From contig JAKLLJ010000047.1 of NCBI GenBank assembly GCA_023150215.1, forward strand, positions 1 through 14,805: 14,805 bases of DNA, read 5' to 3'. Positions within the stretch are counted from its first letter, which is position 1, and each line of letters begins with the position of its first letter. Source of the stretch: Thauera sp. (GTDB lineage Bacteria; Pseudomonadota; Gammaproteobacteria; Burkholderiales; Rhodocyclaceae). A program made the position numbers and the translations under genes. The notes beneath the pieces are model-generated. The model was not told the DNA's origin, ran no database searches, and saw only the letters and a program-made list of their open reading frames with translations. Shown in pieces: positions 1-9,104 of this stretch.

Positions 1-2
1 CG

Positions 3-416
3 ATGCGCAGCAACCGTGAGCGCCTGCGCGTGATGGTGGTCGAGGACGACCGACTGCTGCAGAACATCTACCGCGAGACCTTCCTTACCTGGAGCCTGCC
101 GCTCGACGTGCACCTGATGGAGCACGGCCTCGATGCGCTCGTCGAGGTCGGCCGCGAGCCGCCCGACCTGCTCATCGCCGACCTGCGCATCCCGGGCATC
201 GACGGCTTCGAGATGATCCGCCGCCTGCGCGACAACCCCCTGTCGAGCGACATCGCCATCGTCGTGGTGTCCGCGCTCGGTCCCAAGGAGATCGCCGCGG
301 CGGGTGGACTGCCGGAGGACATCACCGTCTATCGCAAGCCCATTCCCTTCCACGAGCTGCACGGCTACGTCCAGGCGATGATCTCGATGCGCCGCCGCGC
401 TCGCCACCCGGGCTGA
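3..416 (+). CDS. Stand-alone response regulator receiver (CheY-like)
   Basis: A single phosphoacceptor (REC) domain of 137 residues with no output domain. Visible landmarks are the acidic triplet E14-D15-D16 after the first beta strand, the phosphoacceptor D60 in an IADLRIPG context, S90 in the switch position and K112 followed by proline in YRKPIP. These match an active receiver. The protein ends about 20 residues after the last helix with a basic tail (MRRRARHPG). The ATG at position 3 is the only start that can be seen; because the window begins two bases earlier, a longer N-terminus cannot be excluded. The stop lies 27 bases before the sensor kinase start, so it is probably co-transcribed with that kinase and could be its phosphorylation target or a diguanylate-cyclase-type partner's adaptor. 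That role is inference; the receiver assignment is firm. Confidence 0.88.
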   Translation: MRSNRERLRVMVVEDDRLLQNIYRETFLTWSLPLDVHLMEHGLDALVEVGREPPDLLIADLRIPGIDGFEMIRRLRDNPLSSDIAIVVVSALGPKEIAAAGGLPEDITVYRKPIPFHELHGYVQAMISMRRRARHPG

Positions 417-443
417 GCGCCGCCTGCCCCGCGAGCCTGCTCG

Positions 444-3007
<2,564 letters not shown>

Positions 3008-3011
<4 letters not shown>

Positions 3012-3391
3012 ACACCCTCGCCTTCATCATCGACGACAGCGCCATCAACGTCGCCGTGGCCCGCCTGCTGCTCAAGCGCCTCGGGTGGTCGGTGGAAGAA
3101 TTCAACAGCGCGCTACCGATGCTCGCTCGCCTCGCCGAGGTTCGCCCGGCCTTCATGCTGCTCGACATCTCGATGCCCGACATGGGCGGCGAGGAGGCCT
3201 GCCGCCGCATTCGCGCCAGGCCCGAATGGGCCGACATACGCGTCATCGCCTACACCGCGCATGCGATGGACGCCGAACATCAGCGCTATCTCCATGCGGG
3301 CTTCGACGACATCCTCACCAAGCCGGTCACCCTGGGCACCCTCGAAGCCGCGATCGGCCGTGCGCCCGGTCCGGCCCCGCAGGCGGTCTGA
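3008..3391 (+). CDS. Stand-alone receiver protein coupled to the kinase
   Basis: A 127-residue CheY-like receiver. Key residues visible are D9-D10, phosphoacceptor D53 in LLDISMPDMGG, T83 and K105 in TKPV. It has no effector domain, only a short Ala/Pro tail. Its ATG overlaps the kinase stop codon (ATGA at 3008-3011), the usual sign of translational coupling, and a GAAGGAGA Shine-Dalgarno sits just upstream inside the kinase gene. The layout resembles a hybrid kinase in which the receiver has been kept as a separate polypeptide, so it most likely takes phosphate from H634 of the kinase and passes it to the HPt protein encoded 39 bases downstream. The frame is open well upstream of 3008, but only the ATG at 3008 gives a normal receiver N-terminus. 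Confidence 0.9.
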
Positions 3392-3430
3392 TCACCGCCC
3401 GCCCAGCGGACCAGCAAGGGACGAACGCCG

Positions 3431-3835
3431 ATGCCCACCGGACACTTCGATGCCGCAGCGCTCAGCGCCGACATGTTCAACAGCCGACCCGCCCTGCGCG
3501 CGGTGCTCGAGACCTTGCTGCCCTGGCTGGTCGAGACGCGCAGCCAACTCGCCGAGGCCATCACCCGCGGCGAAGCCGAAGCGTTTGGACACGTCCTCCA
3601 CCGCATGCGCGGCGCCCTCGCACAACTGCGCGCTGCAGATGCAGTCAGCCATATCAGGGTCCTGGAAGAGCAGTCCGCCCAAGACGGTGGCCCGACGATC
3701 CCGTCCGAGCACCCCGCCCTGGCCGCACTCGACGCCGAACTCGACGCCCTCGCCAGCGAAGTGGCCGCCTATCTCGCCACGCTGCGCGACGACGCCGAAC
3801 AAAAAACTTCCTACCCACCGACCGAGCAGCTATAA
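3431..3835 (+). CDS. HPt-like phosphotransfer protein
   Basis: A 134-residue, mostly helical, soluble protein. The segment at residues 54-64 (HVLHRMRGALA) fits the HPt signature HxLKG, with H57 as the likely phosphorylated histidine followed by R-G in place of K-G. The rest of the domain is weakly conserved, so this is assigned from the motif plus context: it is the fourth gene of a run encoding receiver, kinase, receiver and then this protein, the standard parts list of a phosphorelay. An AAGGGA ribosome-binding site lies about nine bases before the ATG. Its final codons overlap the promoter of the following tRNA gene. If H57 is not phosphorylated, the alternative is a degenerate HPt that acts as an inhibitor or scaffold. 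Confidence 0.72.
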   Translation: MPTGHFDAAALSADMFNSRPALRAVLETLLPWLVETRSQLAEAITRGEAEAFGHVLHRMRGALAQLRAADAVSHIRVLEEQSAQDGGPTIPSEHPALAALDAELDALASEVAAYLATLRDDAEQKTSYPPTEQL

Positions 3836-3836
3836 T
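3808..3836 (+). promoter_or_regulatory. Candidate sigma-70 promoter for tRNA-Ser
   Basis: A perfect TATAAT -10 hexamer is at 3831-3836, 13 bases before the mature tRNA 5' end. A weak -35 (TTCCTA, 3808-3813) lies 17 bases upstream. The -10 box spans the last codons and the TAA stop of the HPt gene, so the tRNA promoter is embedded in the coding end of its neighbour. Confidence 0.6.
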
Positions 3837-3849
3837 CTTGCGCTTTCGC

Positions 3850-3940
3850 GGACAGGTGGATGAGTGGTTTAAGTCGCACGCCTGGAAAGCGTGTTTGGGA
3901 TAATATCCCAACGCGGGTTCGAATCCCGCCCTGTCCGCCA
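3850..3940 (+). tRNA. tRNA-Ser (anticodon GGA)
   Basis: A complete class II tRNA of 91 bases with CCA encoded. The acceptor stem pairs GGACAGG (3850-3856) with CCTGTCC (3930-3936), followed by discriminator G and CCA (3938-3940). The anticodon loop is CTGGAAA between the arms ACGC and GCGT, giving GGA, which reads UCC/UCU serine codons. A long variable arm (TTGGGATAATATCCCAA) and the T arm GCGGGTTCGAATCCCGC are both intact. It resembles E. coli tRNA-Ser(GGA) closely in anticodon arm and T loop. It is followed 11 bases later by an intrinsic terminator and so appears to be a single-gene unit. Confidence 0.97.
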
Positions 3941-3950
3941 GAACACCCGG

Positions 3951-3991
3951 AAAGTCCTGCAAATCTATGATTTGCAGGACTTTTTGTTTTT
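3951..3991 (+). terminator. Intrinsic terminator after tRNA-Ser
   Basis: A perfect 15-bp stem (3951-3965 pairs with 3969-3983) around a TAT loop, running into the T-rich stretch TTTTTGTTTTT. The lower three pairs are A-T and merge with the T tract. This is a textbook Rho-independent terminator and isolates the tRNA and the phosphorelay from the next gene. Confidence 0.93.
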
Positions 3992-4099
3992 CTCGCGCCT
4001 CACCCCCTCCACGACCTATAGTGAAATCAGGCTAGCAGTTCGATCCGGGTCCAGGGTCCTCCATGCCGGGGGGCGCCCACACCGTCAGGGGGTCGCAAG

Positions 4100-6919
4100 A
4101 TGTCTGCAATTGCGCACGATTCTCCGGCCCGCCCATCAGGGCGTCTCGCTCTGGCAATCGGCTTCCTGATGACCGGCGCCTTCTGGATCCGGTTCACCGA
4201 ATTTCTCCAAGTCAGCCTCGATTTCACTTGGTTCCTGCCCTTGCTGGCGGGGTGGCTGACCTGCAAGCATGGGATCGGCGTGCTGCGCGCGTGGTGGCCG
4301 CTTGCGCTTCTGCCCTCACTGGGCGTCACTCTTGGCGACGGCATCGGGATCCGCTTCGGGGTCTCGAGCGCAACGCTGTTGCTCTCCCTGATCATCGCTG
4401 CAGCCATCGACGGGCGGCTCGCGATGCCCTCGCCGAGGCGTTGGCTGCGGGGCAACACCGCCTTTCCTGCGATCGTCGGTTTCTGCCTGCTCGTGGTCGC
4501 CGCCCTCGACCCTGCGCCTTGGCGGGTGGTCTCGCCCCCGGGCGAACTCAGGATCAATCTCCTCGCCATCCCGCCCCTCCTCATCCTTCTCGTCTCCATC
4601 CGTTGGGAAGAACTGGCATCCTCGGTCTGGACAGGGTGGGCGCAGCGAACCATCGGCACGCTTGCCGTCCTGGCGGCGGCGTTGGTTCTGGCGGGACTGG
4701 CGAGCACGGGCTCGGTCAGCCTCGGATCCGCGAGCATTCGCTTCGGCACCTACAGCCTCTCCACCTTAGTCCCGATCGCCTGCTTCGGCCTCGTTCTTCT
4801 CGGGTGTTGCCGTCCGCTCGCCCTCGCTGCCCTGCTCTTCGCCGGCGTAGTCATCGATCGCGTTTTTGCCATCGCCGTCGGCGCGTCACTCACCCCTTTC
4901 ATGGCTGCGGAGGATTGGTCGCGCCTCGCCTGGGATAGCCTGCCGGGAGGCCTCGCGGCAATCCTCACGGGCCACGTATTCCGCGCGCTCCTCGCCCCTG
5001 GCGGTTTCAGCCTGCCCGACGGCAAAGCGATCGCGCATCTGGCACTGGCGTGGATCGCCATGGTGCTGATTACGCCCCTGCTGACGCGCTTCACCGCGCC
5101 GTCTTACGGGTCGGCGCTGTGGCTGGTGGCAGCGATCTCGTTTGCGGCAGGCACCTACTGGCGCGCGCGCAGCCTGGTCTTCGTGCCCCCCTTGCTGATG
5201 TGTCTGTGGCTGTTCGCCGCGGCGATCACACCGGCGGGGCTGGGAGGTGGTGCGTCCGGAGCACTCGCAGCCATTGCGCTGGTCAGTTTCCCCTTCGCGT
5301 TCTGCGGCGTTTTCCTTGCGATCGGTCGTGAACTCGCACCGCTCGATTCTTCACGCGACGGTCCGTCCGCGATTGGACCTGCACACGCAGACGCCATCGC
5401 GCTGATCGACGTGTCGCCGCTTGCGGAGATCGTCGAGCAGGTCGATCGTTCGGCGACCTGGCGCTCCTTCCTCGTCGCCGCCGCGCCCTTCCTGGTGCTT
5501 TGGCAGCTCTTCGAGCTGTACGGCGTGCACCGCTTCGTCGAGCAGGCATCGGAGGCCTTCGGCGGCGAGCCGATGCTCGAGGACTGGCACTATGCGGTCG
5601 GGGCCCTGCTTGCGCTCGCGCCGCTCGGCTTCGCCTTCTGGGACTGGCTGGATCGCCAGGACCGATTCCGAATGCTGGCACTCGCGAGTGGATGCATCCT
5701 TGGCGCAATCCTGTGGCAGCTCTTCGGCGGACTGTTCGGCTACAGCATGTGGGAGCTGATCGACGAGTTCGCGGACGCCCCGCTCGTGATCGTCGGCGTC
5801 TTCGCCTGTCTGTTGCCTGTGCCCGTGTCCGGCCTGCTGGCGGGCACCGACCGCCGCATTGCACAGCCCGTTTTCCTTGGCCTCTGCGGGGTTCTCATTG
5901 CTGCGGCGCTTGCCGGGATCGGATGGCTTGCGATGCAGGACGACCTCGAGGTAACGGAGTTGCTCGGCACCTTGGCCTTGATCGGCGCCCTCGCCTTCGT
6001 CTGTCTTGCCGTCGCCCGCTTCGTCCGTCTGCGGCTTCTGCTGGCCGGCGACCGTCCGCGGGAACTGCTGTTCGGCGCCCTTCGCGACAAGGGCTTCTGG
6101 GTCCGCATGGCCGCCGCGTCGGGCCTGCCGTCCTCATCGTGGCACCTTGGCGCGCTGAAGAATCCCGCCTTCTGGGCCCTGTTCCTTGCGCGCTTCGTCG
6201 TCTACACGGGCGGCGTGGTCGCGCGATCCTGGACCCTCATCGGCGCCGCCGTGATCCTCCTCGGACACGCGCTGTTCCACGCCGGCAAGCGCCTGAGCGC
6301 ACGCGAGATGTGGCGCCCGACCGTGGCCTCCGCATCGGATCGCCCGATCCTGTTCCTGCGCGGCTTCGACGACGATCAATGCACCTTCCACCGTCGCGCC
6401 TGGAACCTGCCCGCACGCTGGCTGGATCTCTGGTGCTTTCGCCAGAACCTGGACGAGGCGCTGGTCGATGAGCTTGCACAGTTCGGCCCGGTGATCGCGC
6501 TGGGCCGACCAGACGACAAGCGCACGCCGTTCGGTGCCCGGCGCCATTACTCGGACCATGCGGATTGGCAGCGGACCCTGGCCGCCGCCGCCCGCTCGGC
6601 CCAGGCGATCGTGCTGGTGGCGAGCGACTCGCCGGGGGTGAAATGGGAGTACGACCTCCTGAAGAACGAGGGCATGCTCGAGAAGGTGCTGCTGGTGTTC
6701 CGCCCCGACGCGGCGCACAGGGCCGCCAACCGCCACGCCGCTCAATGGTTCCACTCCGCCGCCGGCACGAAGATCGACGAGGCCATTGCCGCCGGCCTGT
6801 ATCCGGTGAGCCTGCGACTCGCCGCAGGCGTGGCCCTCATGGCCGCAGCGAAGTCCCCAGGCGCTGCGGCCAGCGTGCTGTCGCTACGCCTACACTTCCA
6901 CGAGCCCCAAGCGCAGTGA
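4100..6919 (+). CDS. Multi-pass membrane protein with TIR-like cytosolic C-terminal domain
   Basis: A 939-residue protein I do not recognise as a named gene. Residues from about 18 to 740 are dominated by hydrophobic segments (roughly 16-20 predicted by eye), in two blocks separated by a soluble stretch near 415-450. Residues from about 747 to 895 form a soluble alpha/beta domain: RPILFLRGFDDD (750s), an ENLDEAL-like helix, the strand VIALGRPDD, then W-rich and AQAIVLVASDSPGVKWEYDLL with W849-E850. The pattern of strand, charged DDD loop, Gly-containing loop, and Ser-x-x-W-E helix resembles TIR-like Rossmannoid domains, where a Glu in this area is catalytic; this is a motif-level guess. An AGGGGG Shine-Dalgarno (4087-4092) sits seven bases before the ATG. 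The gene stands alone between the tRNA terminator and a hydrolase gene. Signalling or defence roles are possible; none is shown. Confidence 0.85.
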   Translation: MSAIAHDSPARPSGRLALAIGFLMTGAFWIRFTEFLQVSLDFTWFLPLLAGWLTCKHGIGVLRAWWPLALLPSLGVTLGDGIGIRFGVSSATLLLSLIIAAAIDGRLAMPSPRRWLRGNTAFPAIVGFCLLVVAALDPAPWRVVSPPGELRINLLAIPPLLILLVSIRWEELASSVWTGWAQRTIGTLAVLAAALVLAGLASTGSVSLGSASIRFGTYSLSTLVPIACFGLVLLGCCRPLALAALLFAGVVIDRVFAIAVGASLTPFMAAEDWSRLAWDSLPGGLAAILTGHVFRALLAPGGFSLPDGKAIAHLALAWIAMVLITPLLTRFTAPSYGSALWLVAAISFAAGTYWRARSLVFVPPLLMCLWLFAAAITPAGLGGGASGALAAIALVSFPFAFCGVFLAIGRELAPLDSSRDGPSAIGPAHADAIALIDVSPLAEIVEQVDRSATWRSFLVAAAPFLVLWQLFELYGVHRFVEQASEAFGGEPMLEDWHYAVGALLALAPLGFAFWDWLDRQDRFRMLALASGCILGAILWQLFGGLFGYSMWELIDEFADAPLVIVGVFACLLPVPVSGLLAGTDRRIAQPVFLGLCGVLIAAALAGIGWLAMQDDLEVTELLGTLALIGALAFVCLAVARFVRLRLLLAGDRPRELLFGALRDKGFWVRMAAASGLPSSSWHLGALKNPAFWALFLARFVVYTGGVVARSWTLIGAAVILLGHALFHAGKRLSAREMWRPTVASASDRPILFLRGFDDDQCTFHRRAWNLPARWLDLWCFRQNLDEALVDELAQFGPVIALGRPDDKRTPFGARRHYSDHADWQRTLAAAARSAQAIVLVASDSPGVKWEYDLLKNEGMLEKVLLVFRPDAAHRAANRHAAQWFHSAAGTKIDEAIAAGLYPVSLRLAAGVALMAAAKSPGAAASVLSLRLHFHEPQAQ

Positions 6920-6936
6920 AGCCGTGGCCGCTGGCC

Positions 6937-6942
6937 TATACT
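6937..6942 (+). promoter_or_regulatory. Candidate -10 box for the hydrolase gene
   Basis: TATACT lies 30 bases before the ATG at 6973 in the short gap after the membrane protein gene. No good -35 is seen at the right distance, so this is only a suggestion that the hydrolase has its own promoter. Confidence 0.3.
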
Positions 6943-6972
6943 GCAGCGCACTGAATTGCCCCCGAGGTGAGC

Positions 6973-7827
6973 ATGACCCAGACCAGCCCAGAGATCGGCC
7001 ACAGCATCGTCGCCAACGGCATCCGCACCAACTACCACGATCTCGGCGACGGCTTTCCGGTGCTGATGATCCACGGCTCCGGGCCGGGCGTCTCCGCGTG
7101 GGCCAACTGGCGGCTGGTGATGCCGGCGCTGGCGAAGCAGGCGCGGGTGATCGCACCGGACATGGTCGGCTTCGGCTTCACCGAGCGCCCCGCGGGGCAG
7201 CGCTACGACATGGACAGCTGGGTGGATCAGGCGGTGGGGCTGCTCGATGCGCTCGGAATCGACCAGGCCGACCTGATCGGCAATTCCTTCGGCGGCGCGC
7301 TTGCGGTGGCGCTGACGATCCGCCATCCGCAGCGCGTTCGCCGCCTGGTGCTGATGGGCGCGGTGGGCGTGCACTTCCCGATCAGCGAGGGGCTGGACGC
7401 GGTGTGGGGCTATACGCCCTCGATCGCCAACATGCGCCGGATCATGGACTACTTCGCCTGGGACCGCGGCCTGGTCAATGACGAGCTCGCCCGCCTGCGC
7501 TACGAGGCCAGCATCCAGCCGGGCTTCCAGGAAGCCTTCGCGGCGATGTTCCCCGCGCCGCGCCAGCGCTGGGTGGATGCGATGGCCAGCCCCGAGGCCG
7601 ACATCGCCGCCCTGCCGCACGAGACGCTGATCATCCACGGCCGCGACGACCAGGTGATTCCGCTGGCCACCTCGCTGCGCTTCTCGCAGCTCATCTCGCG
7701 CTCGCAGCTGCACGTTTTCGGGCGCTGCGGCCACTGGACGCAGATCGAGCACTCGGCGCGCTTCACGCGCCTGGTGGGCGATTTCCTGACAGAGGCGCAA
7801 GCCGACGAGCCGCGCCCGCTCGGCTGA
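6973..7827 (+). CDS. dmpD: 2-hydroxymuconate semialdehyde hydrolase (DmpD/XylF type)
   Basis: A 284-residue alpha/beta hydrolase of normal family length. DmpD/XylF enzymes hydrolyse 2-hydroxymuconate semialdehyde, the meta-cleavage product of catechol, to 2-oxopent-4-enoate and formate in the cytoplasm. The sequence follows DmpD closely from remembered sequence: SPEIG near the start, HGSGPGVSAWANWRLVMP with the oxyanion-hole HGSGPG, nucleophile S105 in GNSFGG, D226 in HGRDDQVIP, and H254 in GHWTQIEH, followed by VGDFL. The ATG at 6973 is preferred over GTG 6967 because GAGG (6964-6967) is five bases upstream of it. Unusually, no catechol dioxygenase, ferredoxin, dehydrogenase or decarboxylase gene of a meta pathway is nearby, so it may be a paralogue or work with genes elsewhere. 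A related carbon-carbon hydrolase acting on another ring-fission product is the main alternative. Confidence 0.9.
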   Translation: MTQTSPEIGHSIVANGIRTNYHDLGDGFPVLMIHGSGPGVSAWANWRLVMPALAKQARVIAPDMVGFGFTERPAGQRYDMDSWVDQAVGLLDALGIDQADLIGNSFGGALAVALTIRHPQRVRRLVLMGAVGVHFPISEGLDAVWGYTPSIANMRRIMDYFAWDRGLVNDELARLRYEASIQPGFQEAFAAMFPAPRQRWVDAMASPEADIAALPHETLIIHGRDDQVIPLATSLRFSQLISRSQLHVFGRCGHWTQIEHSARFTRLVGDFLTEAQADEPRPLG

Positions 7828-7933
7828 CGAACGAGCAGGATGGCGAGGGGCGAAAGATCCAGCCCCCAGCCATCGACGGCACCCTGGTGCACACTCACGG
7901 TCTACCGGCAAGGTTTCAACACAGGAGGTGATC

Positions 7934-8170
7934 ATGGAACAAGGCATTCACACGATCAGGGATCTCTTCGCCCAGCTTGGTCTGCAGAACAGTGACGCGG
8001 AGATTGCCGCCTTCATCAAGGCGCACTCCCCCTTGCCGGACTTCGTCAAGCTGGCCGACGCCCCCTGCTGGACCGAATCGCAGGCCACCTTCTTGCGCGA
8101 AGAACTGGCCGAAGATGGCGACTGGGCAGAAGTCGTCGATCAACTCAGCGCTGCGCTTCGCGGCTGCTGA
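7934..8170 (+). CDS. DUF2789 family small protein
   Basis: A 78-residue soluble protein matching the DUF2789 pattern as I remember it: HTIRDLFAQLGL at the start, IAAFIKAHSPLP in the middle, APCWTESQATFLREELAEDGDWAEVVDQL at the end. The family is common in Beta- and Gammaproteobacteria and has no known function. It has an unusually strong ribosome-binding site, AGGAGGTG at 7923-7930, close to a perfect anti-16S match, so high translation is expected. The in-frame GTG at 7928 lies inside that site and is rejected as start. It is 106 bases after the hydrolase; separate transcription is likely but no clear promoter is seen. It ends against a strong inverted repeat shared with the convergent arsD-like gene. 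Confidence 0.9.
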   Translation: MEQGIHTIRDLFAQLGLQNSDAEIAAFIKAHSPLPDFVKLADAPCWTESQATFLREELAEDGDWAEVVDQLSAALRGC

Positions 8171-8182
8171 GAAGACGCCGCC

Positions 8183-8212
8183 CGAGGTGGCGGTCACCTG
8201 CCCGCCACCTCG
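8183..8212. terminator. Inverted repeat between convergent genes, possible bidirectional terminator
   Basis: A perfect 11-bp stem (CGAGGTGGCGG, 8183-8193, pairing with 8202-8212) with an 8-base loop. It lies 12 bases after the DUF2789 stop and 91 bases beyond the arsD-like stop on the other strand. There is no T tract on either side, so it is not a canonical intrinsic terminator; it may stabilise the 3' ends of both transcripts or act with Rho. Confidence 0.5.
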
Positions 8213-8303
8213 ATGCGCTGTGCAGCATGGCGGCATGGCACCACGGCGACCGCCGCACAAACGCTAGCGCAGCGACGGCAAGCGCGACCCCATTCCATGC
8301 ACC

Positions 8304-8648
8304 TCAGCCGCAGTTGCCGCCCGAGCAGCAATCGCCTGAGCGAATCGGCTTCAGCGTCGGCTGCTCGAGCCCGGCCCAGCGCGCGAGTTCGCTGCGGGTG
8401 GGATGGCGGCCCGAAAGCGCCATCTCGCCGTTGACCAGGATCAGCGGCAGCGCGTCGTGCCCGGAGCGCTCGAGAAAGTCCTCGACGACCGCGTTCTGCG
8501 CGAACGCGAGCGGCTGCTCGGCAAAGCTGAAGCGCTCGATGCGTGCGCCCTGCTTTGTCGCCCACTCGACATCGGTCGCGAAGTCGGCCAGTGCCTGGTC
8601 TGCGGCGGCGCCGCCCAGCGAAAGATCGAACACCTGGATGCTTGTCAT
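8304..8648 (-). CDS. arsD: ArsD-like protein lacking the N-terminal metal-binding cysteines
   Basis: A 114-residue ArsD homologue. ArsD is a cytosolic arsenite metallochaperone that hands As(III) to the ArsA ATPase and weakly represses ars operons. The body matches remembered E. coli ArsD well: DQALADFATDVEWATKQGARIERF, EQPLAFAQN, LPLILVNGEMALSGRHPTRSELARW. The diagnostic C12-C13-C18 cluster is missing: where E. coli has PAMCCSTGVCG this protein has LSLGGAAA (residues 9-16), with Gly12-Gly13 in place of the Cys pair and a few residues deleted. The C-terminal cysteines remain (C107-C108, C113). A GGAGA ribosome-binding site (8655-8659) supports ATG 8648. No arsA gene is present in the window. 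It is the last gene of the minus-strand arsenic island, 211 bases after the thioredoxin gene. It may act as a regulator, bind metal through the C-terminal cysteines, or be decaying. Confidence 0.87.
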   Translation of the reverse strand: MTSIQVFDLSLGGAAADQALADFATDVEWATKQGARIERFSFAEQPLAFAQNAVVEDFLERSGHDALPLILVNGEMALSGRHPTRSELARWAGLEQPTLKPIRSGDCCSGGNCG

Positions 8649-8662
8649 GCTTGGTCTCCATT

Positions 8663-8677
8663 GCCCGCCGAGCGGGC
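8663..8677 (-). other. Short hairpin in the leader of the arsD-like gene
   Basis: GCCCGC and GCGGGC form a 6-bp stem with a 3-base loop ending just before the Shine-Dalgarno of the arsD-like gene. The surrounding 211-base gap (8649-8859) holds no convincing gene, and no clear promoter. The hairpin could modulate translation, or be a weak terminator of the preceding genes. Confidence 0.3.
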
Positions 8678-8859
8678 GGAATGTCTTGAAGGAACGGTCG
8701 GTGCAGGCACCCGAGGCCCCTGCGTCGCGGGACGTAGTGTTCAGCCTTGCGTGGTGATTGGCAAGCGCCCAGATCAAGGCGCTGCCTGCGCGCAGGATGC
8801 ATGCGCACAAGCGGCGGTGTTCGAGACGTGTTCGGTTTCGCGCGGAAACGCCTGCGCTG

Positions 8860-9102
8860 CTATGCCGCGGCGCGGATCCACTCCGCAATGCTCGCCGCGG
8901 TCGGAATCCGCCCCGACGACACCAGCTTCTCGTTGATCACCAGGCCCGGCGTCTTGAGCACGTCGTAGGCGACGATCTGCCCCATGTCGGTGACCTTGAC
9001 GACTTCCGCGTCGACGCCGGTGGCGGCCACCGCCTCGTGCACGATCTCTTCGAGCTTGCGGCAGTTGGCACAGCCGGGACCGAGAACCTTGATGTTGAGC
9101 AT
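8860..9102 (-). CDS. Thioredoxin-like redox-active mini-protein (CxxC)
   Basis: An 80-residue thioredoxin-fold protein of the Thioredoxin_3 / redox-active disulfide protein 2 type. The active site is C11-A-N-C14 within LGPGCANCRKLEE, and the cis-proline is P52 in LKTPGLVINEK. It has no signal peptide, so it acts in the cytoplasm. Its start is two bases past the permease stop and its AAGGAG ribosome-binding site lies within the last codons of the permease gene, so the two are translated together. Such mini-thioredoxins are commonly found next to ArsP/COG0701 permeases, where they may keep cysteines of the permease or its metalloid substrate reduced. That functional link is inference from gene order. 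Confidence 0.92.
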   Translation of the reverse strand: MLNIKVLGPGCANCRKLEEIVHEAVAATGVDAEVVKVTDMGQIVAYDVLKTPGLVINEKLVSSGRIPTAASIAEWIRAAA

Positions 9103-9104
9103 GA

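Noticed and set aside
3997..4099. TATAGT at 4017-4022 as promoter of the large membrane protein gene
   Set aside because: No -35 hexamer at a workable distance; the resemblance is too weak to annotate.
3850..6919. Genomic island integrated at tRNA-Ser
   Set aside because: The tRNA is intact, but no integrase gene and no direct repeat of its 3' end were found in the window. The following gene does not differ obviously in base composition.
8649..8859. Possible longer N-terminus for the arsD-like gene, since the frame stays open upstream
   Set aside because: The extra residues resemble no ArsD, while ATG 8648 has a proper GGAGA ribosome-binding site and matches the normal ArsD start.
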